Shown piece by piece: positions 55,176 to 64,000 of a stretch of 64,000 nucleotides of DNA. The notes under the pieces are model-generated. The model was not told where the DNA came from. It searched no databases and was given only the letters and a program-made list of their open reading frames with translations. The DNA comes from Cytobacillus eiseniae (GTDB lineage Bacteria > Bacillota > Bacilli > Bacillales > Cytobacillaceae), in the NCBI RefSeq assembly GCF_017874625.1, contig NZ_JAGIKZ010000005.1, positions 62,001 to 126,000 on the forward strand, in the 5' to 3' direction. The position numbers were made by a program, and so were the translations under genes. Numbering within the stretch: the first letter of the stretch is position 1; each line of letters begins with the position of its first letter.

Positions 55176-57235
55176 TCACTATTTGCAATCTCGTATTTAT
55201 CAAGCTTATAGTACAAATTTCTTACAGATAATCCAAGAGTCTTAGCAGTAGCCGTTTTATTCCCTTCCATTTGCTGAAGAGTTTTTCTAATCAAGTTTTC
55301 CTCATATTCATCAATTAATACCGCTAACGTCTTCTTCTCACTAATTACTTGGTTATCCATTGGTAAATAGTCTTTAGTTTCCTTTTTGATCAATTCTGGT
55401 ACATGGTGCTCTTCAAGTTTGATTTCATTGTAATTCATAAAAATAATTGCTCTGCCAAGAATATTTTCTAGTTCCCTTACATTACCCGGCCAATCATATT
55501 CCAATAGCTTTCTCAGCGCAGCAGGACTTAGGCTTTCAACATTACGTCCATATTCTTGATTAATTTTTTGGATTAGTCTTTCACTTAAAACTTGGATATC
55601 TTCTTTCCTTTTTCGTAATGAAGGGATATGAATAGGCATTCGGTTCAGCCTATAATACAAGTCTTCCCTAAAAGTACCGCTCGCAATTCCTTTTTCTAAA
55701 TTTACATTTGTCGCCGCAATCACACGTACATTAATTGGAATTGACTTCGTTCCACCAACACGGGTAATTTCTTTTTCTTGTAGTACTCTTAGCAGCTTTG
55801 CCTGTGTACTTGCTGATAACTCGCCAATTTCATCAAGAAAAATACTTCCGTTATTCGCTTCTTCAAACAGCCCTCTTTTCCCGCCTCTTTTCGCTCCTGA
55901 AAATGCTCCTTCTTCATACCCAAAAAGTTCACTTTCTAATAAAGACTCCGATAACGCTGCACAGTTCACTCGAATAAACTTATTGTATTTACGATCACTT
56001 CCATTATGAATGGCATGGGCAAATAGTTCTTTTCCAGTACCTGATTCCCCTCTTAGTAATACCGTTGCTGGTGTTTTTGCTCCTAAGCGCGCCTGTTCAA
56101 TTGCGATCGTCATTTCTTCAGAACGTCCAATAATATCATCAAACGAATATTTCGCTTCAAGTGTTCGAATTATTTGCCGGGCTCGATGTAATTCTCTATT
56201 TAATGATTCAATTTCAGAAACATCATGAATGACACCAACACTTCCCTTAATAATTCCATCCACAATGACAGGTGCCACATTCACAACTACTTCTTTTTTG
56301 TTCGGCCCTACTCTCATTGCCACTCCTCTAACAGCCCTTCTTGTTTGGAGCACTTTCATATGTACGCTCTCGCCCTCAGAAATATCAGTCGTTGCTGGTT
56401 TTCCAATCACTTCTTCTTCCGAAAGCCCTGTAATTCGGGAATATGCAGGATTTATCAATAGCCCTTTTCCATTTTCATCTACTACTGAGATTGCTTCATC
56501 ACTTGACTGAATAATGGCCTGAAGCATCGTTTGAATTTCCTTTAAATTCGTTATCTCTTCAGCTAAATCCATCACTTCTGTAATGTCTTTAAAAACGGAA
56601 AAGGCGCCAATTAATTGATTGTTTTCATCAATCATCGGAATTCTCGTTGTAATAACCTTTAACCCATTATTCAGTTCCAACTCTTGATTAGCTTCAATTC
56701 GTCTTGTTTCCATGACAATTTTCAATCGGCTTTTTGAAATAATGTGTTCAATCGAACGCCCCATTGCATCATTCTTTTTAACGCCCGTCATCTTCTCCGC
56801 ACTTCGGTTAAATAGAATGATTTCTGCGTTTTGATTAACACCGATCATCCCGTCACCAGTTGTATTAAAAATCAGATCACGTTTATATGTTTCGCTCTCG
56901 ATACTTGAAATTAATCGATCTTTTTCCTCTATAAGTCCTGCTATTAAAAAAGCCACACTGCCAGGAATTAATACAGAATGCTTCTTTTTCGCCTCTCGAA
57001 GCTCAAGAAAAACATCATTCCTACCCGTTACTTCTACAATGATATCAATATCCTGATCAATAAAGGCATGCCAATTCGTATCTGTTGGAATTCCTTCTTG
57101 CATCGCCATTTTTAATCCATTCGCATCAGGGTTACTATCCACGACAGCAATCACTCTAAGCATTTCTGTTTCTTTCATTATTCTTAAGATTGCTGAACCA
57201 CCTTTGCCAGCCCCTACAATCATGACAGTCTGCAT
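55166..57235 (-). CDS. bkdR: Sigma-54-dependent transcriptional activator BkdR
   Basis: 689 residues. An N-terminal Rossmann-like domain ([10 protein letters not shown], residues 1-100) is followed by two PAS domains (about 115-220 and 235-340), an AAA+ domain (365-600) with GESGTGKE at 395-402, the sigma-54 contact loop GAFSGA at 442-447 and Walker B LDEIG, and a Fis-type HTH at the end ([17 protein letters not shown]). Activates the bkd operon with branched-chain substrates or 2-oxoacids as signal. GAFSGA replaces the more common GAFTGA. Confidence 0.94.
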   Translation of the reverse strand: MQTVMIVGAGKGGSAILRIMKETEMLRVIAVVDSNPDANGLKMAMQEGIPTDTNWHAFIDQDIDIIVEVTGRNDVFLELREAKKKHSVLIPGSVAFLIAGLIEEKDRLISSIESETYKRDLIFNTTGDGMIGVNQNAEIILFNRSAEKMTGVKKNDAMGRSIEHIISKSRLKIVMETRRIEANQELELNNGLKVITTRIPMIDENNQLIGAFSVFKDITEVMDLAEEITNLKEIQTMLQAIIQSSDEAISVVDENGKGLLINPAYSRITGLSEEEVIGKPATTDISEGESVHMKVLQTRRAVRGVAMRVGPNKKEVVVNVAPVIVDGIIKGSVGVIHDVSEIESLNRELHRARQIIRTLEAKYSFDDIIGRSEEMTIAIEQARLGAKTPATVLLRGESGTGKELFAHAIHNGSDRKYNKFIRVNCAALSESLLESELFGYEEGAFSGAKRGGKRGLFEEANNGSIFLDEIGELSASTQAKLLRVLQEKEITRVGGTKSIPINVRVIAATNVNLEKGIASGTFREDLYYRLNRMPIHIPSLRKRKEDIQVLSERLIQKINQEYGRNVESLSPAALRKLLEYDWPGNVRELENILGRAIIFMNYNEIKLEEHHVPELIKKETKDYLPMDNQVISEKKTLAVLIDEYEENLIRKTLQQMEGNKTATAKTLGLSVRNLYYKLDKYEIANSDMQ

Positions 57236-57319
57236 GTAATCCCCACCTTTTTACCTTGAAAAATACTTCACGAATATTCTCTCTTTTCTGTAAAACACGC
57301 AAGTTTCTTCACATATTCT

Positions 57320-57368
57320 ATTTTATCATGATTTAGTTGCTTGACAAATTTCTATATTCATTTAATAT
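57320..57368. promoter_or_regulatory. Divergent promoters with overlapping -35 elements (bkdR and yqzF)
   Basis: Plus strand TTGACA (57341-57346), 16 bp, TAATAT (57363-57368) for yqzF. Minus strand TTGTCA (57342-57347), 16 bp, TAAAAT (57320-57325) for bkdR. The two -35 hexamers share five base pairs. Confidence 0.6.
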
Positions 57369-57405
57369 TTTTTTTAGAAGCGTAAAGAAATGAAGGGATC
57401 TTCCT

Positions 57406-57639
57406 ATGATAAGAATTATTGCTTTAATCATTTTGGTCATACCAGGTGTATTAGCTGTTTATGGGATTAAATTGATGAGAGATATGGTTTTTGGTATTTT
57501 GCAAAGTCCTTTTCCTCTTTTATGGGTGCAATTTATTGCGGGACTTCTTTTTCTATTAATTGGACTAGGCTTTATTGCCGGCTTCGTCCTTTATCGAGAT
57601 CGTAAAAGAAACAAAGTTCAAACCCGATTTAAAAATTAA
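57406..57639 (+). CDS. yqzF: YqzF (DUF2627) membrane protein
   Basis: A 77-residue protein with two membrane helices (IIALIILVIPGVLAVYGI and a second at 42-65) and a basic cytoplasmic tail, the DUF2627 pattern. Function unknown. Divergent from bkdR as in B. subtilis. A terminator overlaps its stop codon. Confidence 0.88.
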   Translation: MIRIIALIILVIPGVLAVYGIKLMRDMVFGILQSPFPLLWVQFIAGLLFLLIGLGFIAGFVLYRDRKRNKVQTRFKN

Positions 57640-57671
57640 AGCAATCTACCTTCACGGTGATTGCTTTTTTT
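57638..57671. terminator. Bidirectional terminator between yqzF and yqiK
   Basis: AAAGCAATC / GATTGCTTT (9 bp) followed by T run on the plus strand and TTAATTTTT on the minus. It overlaps the ends of both genes. Confidence 0.8.
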
Positions 57672-58401
57672 CTTTTTCATATTGGTTTTTCAAGCGCAAT
57701 GCCTTAACAGGATCATCCGTTATAATTGCTGTACATCCTACTGCAAATAATCTGAACATCTCCTTCTCCTTATTTACTGTATACGGCCTGACTTCAATTC
57801 CATAGTCTAAAGAAGCTTTTATTAATTCATTAGGTGCAGCTGTATATTTCGGATGTATACTTCTAGCTCCAATCGATTGAGCATATACCCAAGGCATATA
57901 CAGGCCTTCTGAAAATAATGGAGCAGTCTCAATCTCTTGATCCAATCGATAGCAATAAACAATACTATAATGATTAAAGGATGAAAGAACAATCCGATTA
58001 GTTAATTGATAGGAGTGTATTAATTCGATTACCTTTGCCTCCATTCCCTTATAAGGAAACACACCATTCTTCAGTTCGATATTACAGATCATTTCATTCG
58101 TTGTTAACCATTCGAATACTTCAATTAATGATGGAATCGGCTCCTTATGGAGAAACGTCTTGTTCTTATAGCTTGCATCTAGTCTTCTTAATTCCTTATA
58201 AGTTAAATCCTTCACATAGCCCTTCCCATTTGTTGTTCGATCCACCTTTTCATCATGGATAACAACAATTTCTCCATCTTTCGTTAACTGAATATCAAGT
58301 TCAATCCCGTCAGCACCAGCAAGTTCTGCTTGCTTAAATGCTTTCATCGTATTTTCAGGATAAAGCTGCGAATATCCTCTATGAGCAAAAATAAGTGTCA
58401 T
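57652..58401 (-). CDS. yqiK: Glycerophosphodiester phosphodiesterase YqiK
   Basis: A 249-residue GDPD-family enzyme hydrolysing glycerophosphodiesters to glycerol 3-phosphate and alcohol. Catalytic residues lie in AHRGYSQLYPENT, ELDIQLTKDGEIVVIHDE (H-R, E-x-D and second H). No signal peptide, so cytoplasmic. Order next to yqzF matches B. subtilis. Confidence 0.92.
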   Translation of the reverse strand: MTLIFAHRGYSQLYPENTMKAFKQAELAGADGIELDIQLTKDGEIVVIHDEKVDRTTNGKGYVKDLTYKELRRLDASYKNKTFLHKEPIPSLIEVFEWLTTNEMICNIELKNGVFPYKGMEAKVIELIHSYQLTNRIVLSSFNHYSIVYCYRLDQEIETAPLFSEGLYMPWVYAQSIGARSIHPKYTAAPNELIKASLDYGIEVRPYTVNKEKEMFRLFAVGCTAIITDDPVKALRLKNQYEKEKKQSP

Positions 58402-58485
58402 AAATCATGCCCCCTTTCACTTCCTAAAAATTTTGATCTAAAATAAGCATACTGCTAACATCTATAAATTATATGTTAAAACAAG

Positions 58486-58762
58486 GCTGTTTTCGCAACC
58501 ATTGTTGCTATTACACATAATTTTGGGAAAGGCTGATTTCCGCGTACATGTGCTCCATTTCCGCGGGGTAGTCCGCTTGAGCTTCCTCGCTTCTCACGCT
58601 CCTTCTTAGGTCTCAGCTGTCCTACGCATCCCGCAGGACATTTGAGTATGCTACTTAGAATTCACACCGCACGAAGGAAATGCGACAGCATTTTCGAGGA
58701 TCTTGCACCTTCCGCTCCAATCAACCAACCAATTTGATAAACCAGTCATTCTAACAATTGTT
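58486..58762 (+). repeat. Intergenic repeat family 2, copy 1 (downstream of spo0A)
   Basis: About 275 bp running from CTGTTTTCGCAACCATTG through GATTTCCGCG, TTCCGCGGGGTAGTCCGC and GAATTCACACCGCACGAAGG to CACCTTCCGCTCCAATCAAC. It is the main content of the yqiK-spo0A gap. It is roughly 80% identical to 59942-60205 and in the same orientation. Confidence 0.88.
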
Positions 58763-58792
58763 TTAAAAATATCTTTTAAAAAGAGTATAAAA

Positions 58793-58825
58793 CAAAAAGA
58801 AAAGCGCCTCCTGACAGAGAACGCT
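58793..58825 (-). terminator. Terminator of spo0A
   Basis: Minus strand AGCG-CTC pairs with GAG-CGCT with a small bulge, then TTTTCTTTTTG, 34 bp past the spo0A stop. Confidence 0.6.
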
Positions 58826-58858
58826 CACATTTTGAAAAGTTATTCATTGCTTGCTGCA

Positions 58859-59647
58859 TTACGATGCTTTATGCTCAAGTCGTAATTTATCAGCAACCAT
58901 TGCGATGAACTCGCTATTTGTTGGCTTAGCCTTTGACATCGAAACCGTATAACCGAATAATGACGAAATTGAATCAATATTCCCGCGGCTCCAAGCTACT
59001 TCAATTGCATGCCGAATTGCCCGTTCAACACGGCTTGCTGTTGTATTAAATTTCTTCGCAATATCTGGATATAAAACTTTTGTAATCGAGCCGAGCAATT
59101 CAATATCATTATAAACCATTGAGATTGCTTCACGAAGATACATATATCCTTTAATATGAGCTGGTACACCAATTTCATGAATAATACTTGTAATGCTTGC
59201 ATCTAGATTTTTAGGCTTTGCTTCTGTTTGCTGGCGATAGCTTGAAGAGGACTTTCGCATGATGGGGTTTGATTTGCCGCTTACTTGTCTTATATGTCTA
59301 GCCAAATTGTCCATATCAAAAGGTTTCAAAATAAAATAAGATGCCCCTAAATCTACAGCCTTCTTTGTTACATCCTCTTGACCGAATGCTGTTAGCATAA
59401 TTACATTTGGAAGATTCGTTTTCTTCATATCACGAAGCTTTTCGAGAACTGCAAGTCCATCTAAATGTGGCATAATAATATCCAAAATAAGAACATCGAG
59501 ATCTTCATGCTCAAGTATCTCTAAACAATCCTGACCATTATGAGCAACACCTACAACTTCCATATCATCCTGAGTTGAAATGTATTCATCTAAAAGTCCA
59601 ACAAGCTCTCGATTATCATCAACCACACAAACTTTAATTTTATTCAC
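58859..59647 (-). CDS. spo0A: Stage 0 sporulation protein A
   Basis: The phosphorelay-controlled master regulator of sporulation. 262 residues from a GTG start after AGGAGGAAAATTA; it aligns with B. subtilis Spo0A from KIKVCV onward. Receiver domain with D10-D11 and phosphoacceptor D56 ([12 protein letters not shown]); C-terminal effector domain with the recognition helix [19 protein letters not shown]. The in-frame extension to 59893 runs through the promoter and is rejected. Promoter elements for sigma-H, sigma-A and 0A boxes are visible upstream. Flanked by a pair of direct repeats. Confidence 0.96.
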   Translation of the reverse strand: MNKIKVCVVDDNRELVGLLDEYISTQDDMEVVGVAHNGQDCLEILEHEDLDVLILDIIMPHLDGLAVLEKLRDMKKTNLPNVIMLTAFGQEDVTKKAVDLGASYFILKPFDMDNLARHIRQVSGKSNPIMRKSSSSYRQQTEAKPKNLDASITSIIHEIGVPAHIKGYMYLREAISMVYNDIELLGSITKVLYPDIAKKFNTTASRVERAIRHAIEVAWSRGNIDSISSLFGYTVSMSKAKPTNSEFIAMVADKLRLEHKAS

Positions 59648-59705
59648 TAATTTTCCTCCTCGAACCATCGTTGGTCTCTTTCCATCTATTTTTATTCTAA
59701 TTGAG

Positions 59706-59734
59706 AAATTCGACAATGCAACAGAAATTCCTCT
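59706..59734 (-). promoter_or_regulatory. Sigma-H promoter (Ps) of spo0A with overlapping 0A box
   Basis: Minus strand AGAGGAATTT (59725-59734), 11 bp, TCGAATTT (59706-59713), a good sigma-H match. TGTCGAA (59709-59715), an 0A-box core, overlaps the -10. Confidence 0.75.
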
Positions 59735-59816
59735 AGTTTTTTTAAATTTTCTCAAAAATAGGAAAAAATCAGTAGTTTTCTTTCGTTTTCTCCCTAATTC
59801 GACTGTTTTCATTATC

Positions 59817-59842
59817 TTTGTCGAATAATCTTTATTATAACA
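59817..59842 (-). promoter_or_regulatory. Vegetative promoter (Pv) of spo0A and 0A box
   Basis: Minus strand TATAAT (59834-59839) with the extended TG one base upstream; no good -35. A perfect 0A-box core (TTTGTCGAA, plus strand, 59817-59825) covers the start-site region, fitting repression by Spo0A-phosphate. Confidence 0.65.
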
Positions 59843-59941
59843 TAAGAAAGCCGTATAGCTTGTATTGTTTATTGAATTGACCTTGCTGCACACCTTTTAG
59901 TAGGAACAATCAGGCTTCTATTAAGTCTTTAATTAGAAAGA

Positions 59942-60205
59942 CTGTTTTCGTAAATATTGTTGCTATTTAATTTTGGTAAAGGTTGATTTCCGCGCACGCG
60001 TGCTCCCTTTCCGCGGGGTAGTCCGCTTGAGCCTCCTCATCGCTCCTGCTTAGGTCACAGCTGTCCCACGCATCCCGTAGGACATTGAGTAGACTTCTTA
60101 GAATTCACACCGCACGAAGGAAATGCGAATGCATTTTCGAGGAGTCTCACACCTTCCGCTCCAATCAACCGACTTATTTGATAAACTTATCTTTCTAACA
60201 TTTAA
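59942..60205 (+). repeat. Intergenic repeat family 2, copy 2 (upstream of spo0A)
   Basis: Same element as 58486-58762, direct orientation, fills the spo0A-spoIVB gap apart from promoter and terminator sequence. Conserved landmarks are GATTTCCGCG, TTCCGCGGGGTAGTCCGC, GAATTCACACCGCACGAAGG and CCTTCCGCTCCAATCAACC. Confidence 0.88.
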
Positions 60206-60239
60206 TTCAAAAGCAAGAATCTTTCAGAAAAGAGCCATT

Positions 60240-60271
60240 AGAAAAGACAGAGGGGGATTTTCCCTCTGTCT
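60240..60271 (-). terminator. Terminator of spoIVB
   Basis: AGACAGAGGG / CCCTCTGTCT, ten perfect pairs, followed on the minus strand by TTTTCT. Confidence 0.82.
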
Positions 60272-60291
60272 CTACACGTATTCTTATCCCA

Positions 60292-61581
60292 TTAGGAAGC
60301 TTTTTCTCTTGGGTGCTCGTAAATATTAATCTCAGCCTCACTTAGCATCCATTCAATATGAACTCCATAGCCAGATGTCGGATCATTCACAAAAACGTGA
60401 GTGACGGCTCCGATCACTTTATCATTTTGAATAATTGGACTGCCACTCATACCTTGTACAATTCCGCCTGTCTTATTAAGGAGCTTTGGATCTGTTACTT
60501 TAATAACCATTCCCTTAGTAGCTGGAAACTTTTGTGGAATGGTGCTCACAATCTCGATATCAAAAAGATTGACCTCATCATCATCAACAACTGTCAATAT
60601 TTGTGCTGGTCCCTCTTTTACTTGATGAGATAATGCAATAGGCATTGGCTTATCAAGAACACCATTCTTAATATTTTGATTTAACTTTCCGAAAATACCG
60701 AATGGACTGTTTTTAACGATATTTCCGATGACTTCTTTATCAGGTGAAAAACGCGCCAATTTTTCTCCGGGATTTCCATTGCTTCCTTTTTCGATGGATG
60801 TAACGGTTGATCGAACGATTTGTCCATTATCAACAACAATTGCCTTTTTTGTATCCATATCTGAAATCACATGACCTAATGCACCGTATTTCCTGGATTC
60901 TGGATGATAAAATGTCATTGTCCCAATTCCAGCTGCCGAATCTCGAATATACAGTCCTAGCTTATAGGAGCCTTCAGCCTTATCCTTTAGAGGCATTAAT
61001 TCTGTTTGAATTTTTTCATTTTCTCGGTTAAGCAACATCTTTAAAGGTTTTCCTGTTTTCCCTGCTTCTTGTACAAAAGGGGCAACATCTGTCATGTTTT
61101 CAATTTGTTCCCCATTAATTTCAGTGATAATGTCACCAATTTTCACATTAGCTAATTCCCCTGGGGATGCTTTTCCTTCTGATGTGTCAATTTGATGATG
61201 ACCGACAACAAGTACGCCAATCGTATTTAGTTTAACTCCAATAGATTGTCCACCTGGAATGACTTTAAAGTCTTTTAAAACATTCACATCAACCTTTTTT
61301 ATCGGAAAACCTGCTAATTCTAAAAACATTTCATTTTCTCCATGGTGATTCCCTTGAAGGGTAATTGCATGATCCTCTTGTTTTAGTGCAATATTTGAAT
61401 CATCAGAAGACAATTCCGCGCTCACCATTTTTGCCTTCGCAAACGCGATATCCTGCCCTTCAAATAAGGTTAGCGATGTTGGAATATGCAAATATTCCTG
61501 AAAAGATTTTGAGAAACCAATTGTAACTAATGAAACAAGGAGAATTCCACCAATTATTTTTCGTAATATATCTACTGTCAA
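60292..61581 (-). CDS. spoIVB: SpoIVB sporulation serine peptidase
   Basis: A forespore-secreted S55 protease that signals across the space between forespore and mother cell to activate pro-sigma-K processing. About 429 residues: N-terminal TM ([20 protein letters not shown]), PDZ domain ([20 protein letters not shown] in part), catalytic His in [12 protein letters not shown] and Ser in GMSGSPIIQ. The TTG at 61581 is ten bases after AGGAG; GTG at 61590 is too close. Order spo0A-spoIVB-recN-ahrC is the Bacillus standard. Confidence 0.94.
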   Translation of the reverse strand: MTVDILRKIIGGILLVSLVTIGFSKSFQEYLHIPTSLTLFEGQDIAFAKAKMVSAELSSDDSNIALKQEDHAITLQGNHHGENEMFLELAGFPIKKVDVNVLKDFKVIPGGQSIGVKLNTIGVLVVGHHQIDTSEGKASPGELANVKIGDIITEINGEQIENMTDVAPFVQEAGKTGKPLKMLLNRENEKIQTELMPLKDKAEGSYKLGLYIRDSAAGIGTMTFYHPESRKYGALGHVISDMDTKKAIVVDNGQIVRSTVTSIEKGSNGNPGEKLARFSPDKEVIGNIVKNSPFGIFGKLNQNIKNGVLDKPMPIALSHQVKEGPAQILTVVDDDEVNLFDIEIVSTIPQKFPATKGMVIKVTDPKLLNKTGGIVQGMSGSPIIQNDKVIGAVTHVFVNDPTSGYGVHIEWMLSEAEINIYEHPREKAS

Positions 61582-61631
61582 AATCTTCACTCTCCTCGCT
61601 TCTAATCCACTTCGTTAAATGGCTACATCTA

Positions 61632-61661
61632 TAATTTTGCCTGCAAGTCGTGCATTTATAA
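61632..61661 (-). promoter_or_regulatory. Candidate forespore (sigma-F/sigma-G) promoter of spoIVB
   Basis: Minus strand TTATA (61657-61661), 15 bp, GGCAAAATTA (61632-61641). The -10 fits the sigma-F pattern fully, the -35 at four of five bases. Confidence 0.45.
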
Positions 61662-61673
61662 CCTAATTAGTGA

Positions 61674-61704
61674 TAAAAAAAGCTATCCTCCTTTGGATAG
61701 CTTT
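61674..61704 (-). terminator. Terminator of recN
   Basis: AAAAGCTATCC / GGATAGCTTTT with a six-base loop and T run on the minus strand, abutting the recN stop. Confidence 0.87.
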
Positions 61705-63393
61705 TCAATGTATCTTTATTTTCTCTGCTAATTGTAGGAGTTCTCTTGCATGCTCCTTCGTCAATTCAGTAATTTCTACACCTGAAATCATCCGACCAAT
61801 TTCTTTTATTTTCTCTTCTTCGCCCAATGATTGAACCGTAGTGATCGTTCGAGCATCTTTAATATTTTTCGCGATAAATAAATGAGTATCTGCCATTGCG
61901 GCAACCTGTGGCAAGTGAGAAATACATAATACTTGTGAGTTAATCGCTACATTATGAATTTTCTCAGCAATTGCTTGGGCAACTCTCCCACTCACACCTG
62001 TATCCACCTCATCAAAGATAATCGACGTGACTCCTTGATGCTTGGAAAAAATACTTTTTAACGCCAACATAATTCTTGATAATTCTCCACCTGAAGCAAT
62101 CTTCGAAAGGGGTTTTAATGGTTCTCCAGGATTTGTTGATATGTAAAATTCAGCTTTATCTATTCCACTTTTTAAAAATCCGTCAACCACTTTTTCAAAT
62201 TGGACCTCAAATACAGTTTTCTCCATATATAGCTCTTTTAATTCCTTAAGAATCAATTTAGTTAGCTTTTCGGCAAATTTTTTGCGCAATGCACTTAAAT
62301 TCTCTGCTTCAATGTATAAATCCTTACGAAGTGAGGCTATTTCTTTTTCTAAATGTTCGATATGTGTTTCCTTATTTTGTAAGGTTTCAATTTCTTCTTC
62401 AATTTTGGATGCATATTCGAGGATTTCTTCTATATTTTTCCCGTATTTACGCTTTAGCTGGCTTATTTCATTTAAGCGGTCGTCAATCTCAGCCAATCTA
62501 GATGGATCATATTCAAGCACGTCCAGTTCATTGCGAATCGTACGTGATGCATCCTCAAGCTGGTAAAATGCATTTGAAATAGATTCAGCCAGTCCTTTGT
62601 AGGCAGAGTCAAGTTCAGCTACATCTTCAATATGCCCCATAACAAGAGCGATCCAATCGATCCCTTTCTGTTCACCTTGTAGTCCCGAGTAACCTGACTG
62701 TAATGAATCATAGACACGTTCGAAATTACTTAATTTCTGTCTCTCAACTAATAATGCTTCATCCTCATTAAGCTTTAAATTTGCCTTTTGGATTTCATCA
62801 AGCTGAAATTTTATTAAATCAAGACGATGCACCATTTGCTGATCATTTTCACTAAGGCTTTTTAACTGTTTCATTTTTTGTTCGTAGGAATGATATAATT
62901 GCAAATATTCCCAATGGCTTGCAGCTATCTGTTCACCGCCAAATTGATCCAGAAGAGTAATATGCATCGTCTCATCCATTAGCTCCTGATGCTCATGCTG
63001 ACCATGGATATCAATTAGTGTACTGCCAAGTTCTCTTAACGTTGCAATTGTAACAAGCTTTCCGTTTATTCGGCATACACTTTTTCCAGATTTAGAAATA
63101 TCTCTTCGTAAAATAATCATTCCATCTTCAAGTTCAATACCAAATTCATTTGCTTTTGAATAGCATGGATGATTTGGATCTTCTAAATGAAAAAGCCCTT
63201 CTATTTCTGCTTTTTCTGAACCATGGCGGACAAATTCAGCAGATCCTCTTCCGCCTACAAGCAAGTGAATAGCATCAATAATAATAGATTTACCCGCTCC
63301 AGTTTCCCCACTTAAAACAGTTAGGCCCTTATCAAATGAAATTGATAGGGCTTCAATAATCGCAAAGTTTCTAATTGATAATTCATTAATCAC
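61705..63393 (-). CDS. recN: DNA repair protein RecN
   Basis: A 562-residue SMC-like ATPase, an early factor in double-strand break repair. Walker A GETGAGKSIIIDAI, a long central coiled coil (about residues 150-400), signature ASGGELSRIMLALKS and Walker B ITSIIFDEVDTGVSG are intact. No LexA box found in the short gap upstream. Confidence 0.95.
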   Translation of the reverse strand: MINELSIRNFAIIEALSISFDKGLTVLSGETGAGKSIIIDAIHLLVGGRGSAEFVRHGSEKAEIEGLFHLEDPNHPCYSKANEFGIELEDGMIILRRDISKSGKSVCRINGKLVTIATLRELGSTLIDIHGQHEHQELMDETMHITLLDQFGGEQIAASHWEYLQLYHSYEQKMKQLKSLSENDQQMVHRLDLIKFQLDEIQKANLKLNEDEALLVERQKLSNFERVYDSLQSGYSGLQGEQKGIDWIALVMGHIEDVAELDSAYKGLAESISNAFYQLEDASRTIRNELDVLEYDPSRLAEIDDRLNEISQLKRKYGKNIEEILEYASKIEEEIETLQNKETHIEHLEKEIASLRKDLYIEAENLSALRKKFAEKLTKLILKELKELYMEKTVFEVQFEKVVDGFLKSGIDKAEFYISTNPGEPLKPLSKIASGGELSRIMLALKSIFSKHQGVTSIIFDEVDTGVSGRVAQAIAEKIHNVAINSQVLCISHLPQVAAMADTHLFIAKNIKDARTITTVQSLGEEEKIKEIGRMISGVEITELTKEHARELLQLAEKIKIH

Positions 63394-63433
63394 AAATGCT
63401 CACCTCGTATCTAATCCGACTTATCGTCTTATG

Positions 63434-63487
63434 CCGTAATTTCATAAAATATTGAATAAACCTCTTTTCCATCAAGCGAAATTACGG
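63434..63487. other. Inverted repeat between ahrC and recN
   Basis: CCGTAATTTC (63434-63443) and GAAATTACGG (63478-63487), perfect ten-base arms with a 34-base loop. No T run adjoins. Role unknown. Confidence 0.45.
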
Positions 63488-63552
63488 TATGTACCAGCGT
63501 CCCCATTAGTCCTCCAACGGCCTAATCCTCTCTCTTATGTAATTGCAAAATG

Positions 63553-64000
63553 TTATAGCATTTCTAGAAAACGTTTTGAAATAGCTTCTGTGTCCATTGG
63601 TGTTTTACATATAATCAAACAAGTATCATCACCACAAATGGTTCCTAAGATTTCATCCCAGTCTAAATTATCAATCAATGCCCCAATAGCCATCGCATTT
63701 CCTGGAAGTGTCTTCATTACAAGCAGATGCCCTGCTGTGTCGACACGAACAAATGCATCCATCAGATTTCTTCTTAGCTTTTGAAGTGGATTGAAGCGTT
63801 GATCTGCTGGAAGACTATATTTGTATCTGCCATCAATTAGCGGGACCTTTACAAGATGAAGCTCTTTAATATCTCTTGAAACTGTTGCCTGTGTCACATT
63901 ATAACCAGCATTTTTTAATTCATCAACAAGATCATCCTGCGTTTCAATGTCATTATTCGCAATAATATCACGTATTTTTATGTGTCTCTGACCTTTATTC
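63553..64000 (-). CDS. ahrC: Arginine repressor AhrC/ArgR (first two bases outside window)
   Basis: A hexameric arginine-dependent regulator of arginine synthesis and breakdown. The frame runs to the window edge: position 64000 is the G of the presumed ATG, followed by [20 protein letters not shown]. The N-terminal winged helix includes [16 protein letters not shown]; the C-terminal domain has the arginine-binding [12 protein letters not shown]. Expected length 149 residues. A spurious shorter start lies inside at MTQATVS. Confidence 0.93.
   Translation of the reverse strand, partial: NKGQRHIKIRDIIANNDIETQDDLVDELKNAGYNVTQATVSRDIKELHLVKVPLIDGRYKYSLPADQRFNPLQKLRRNLMDAFVRVDTAGHLLVMKTLPGNAMAIGALIDNLDWDEILGTICGDDTCLIICKTPMDTEAISKRFLEML

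Noticed and set aside
59648-59893. 82-residue N-terminal extension of Spo0A
   Set aside because: It runs through the sigma-H promoter and 0A boxes, and Spo0A proteins begin at the GTG at 59647.

Overview
This window is chromosomal DNA from a low-G+C, spore-forming member of the Bacillaceae. The gene order follows Bacillus subtilis closely, read from spoIIM through yqxK, nudF, mciZ, yqkF, yqkE, yqkD, yqkB, yqjX, polYB, yqjQ, yqjP, proI, namA, rnz, dinB, yqjE, yqjD, yqjC, yqjA, artRQP and brxB to the bkd operon, bkdR, yqzF, yqiK, spo0A, spoIVB, recN and ahrC. The sporulation genes spoIIM, mciZ, spo0A and spoIVB confirm an endospore former. The species cannot be fixed from the sequence; two intergenic repeat families that I recall from Bacillus-type genomes fit that assignment. 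No rRNA, tRNA, phage, insertion sequence or CRISPR array was seen.

Layout. 1-4500: spoIIM (cut by the window edge), an endonuclease-Q-like PHP protein, ADP-ribose pyrophosphatase, the small FtsZ inhibitor MciZ, an aldo/keto reductase and a lipoprotein. 4.7-9.6 kb: yqkE, then an acetoacetate cluster (VOC protein, CoA-transferase scoAB, thiolase) divergent from HMG-CoA lyase. 9.7-16.7 kb: yqkD, a lipoprotein, yqkB, a CDGSH protein, a chemoreceptor, and an SOS-controlled operon with DNA polymerase Y2 (polYB). 16.8-20.7 kb: haem sensing and efflux (hssRS, hrtBA) with a recognisable HssR direct repeat. 20.8-27.7 kb: yqjQ, yqjP, an LCP cell-wall ligase, a T-box-controlled proI, a NERD-domain protein, a striking 40-bp tandem array, and namA. 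27.7-36 kb: a T-box-controlled Na+ symporter, rnz, dinB, cheW, a peptidase, an acyl-CoA carboxyltransferase, methylmalonyl-CoA epimerase and the 31-residue Prli42. 36-41 kb: L,D-transpeptidase, yqjA, the arginine ABC transporter and brxB. 41-57 kb: methylmalonyl-CoA mutase and its G-protein, then the seven-gene branched-chain keto acid operon and its sigma-54 activator BkdR. 57-64 kb: yqzF, yqiK, spo0A, spoIVB, recN and ahrC (cut by the window edge).

How the genes fit together. A large share of the window forms one catabolic theme. Bcd deaminates leucine, isoleucine and valine; the Bkd complex makes branched acyl-CoAs; Ptb and Buk convert these to acids with ATP yield. HMG-CoA lyase, ScoAB and thiolase finish the leucine branch through acetoacetate. 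The carboxyltransferase, epimerase, MutAB and MeaB carry propionyl-CoA to succinyl-CoA. Control elements visible in the sequence are a sigma-54 promoter with an upstream palindrome for bkd, two T-boxes, two sigma-E promoters, sigma-H, sigma-A and 0A-box elements at spo0A, a double LexA-box promoter, and an HssR box.

Items most worth a second look are the tandem TTTGCGA array at 26.0-26.5 kb, the direct repeats bracketing spo0A, the Phe-type T-box on the symporter, the unrecognised first gene of the SOS operon, and several structured leaders.
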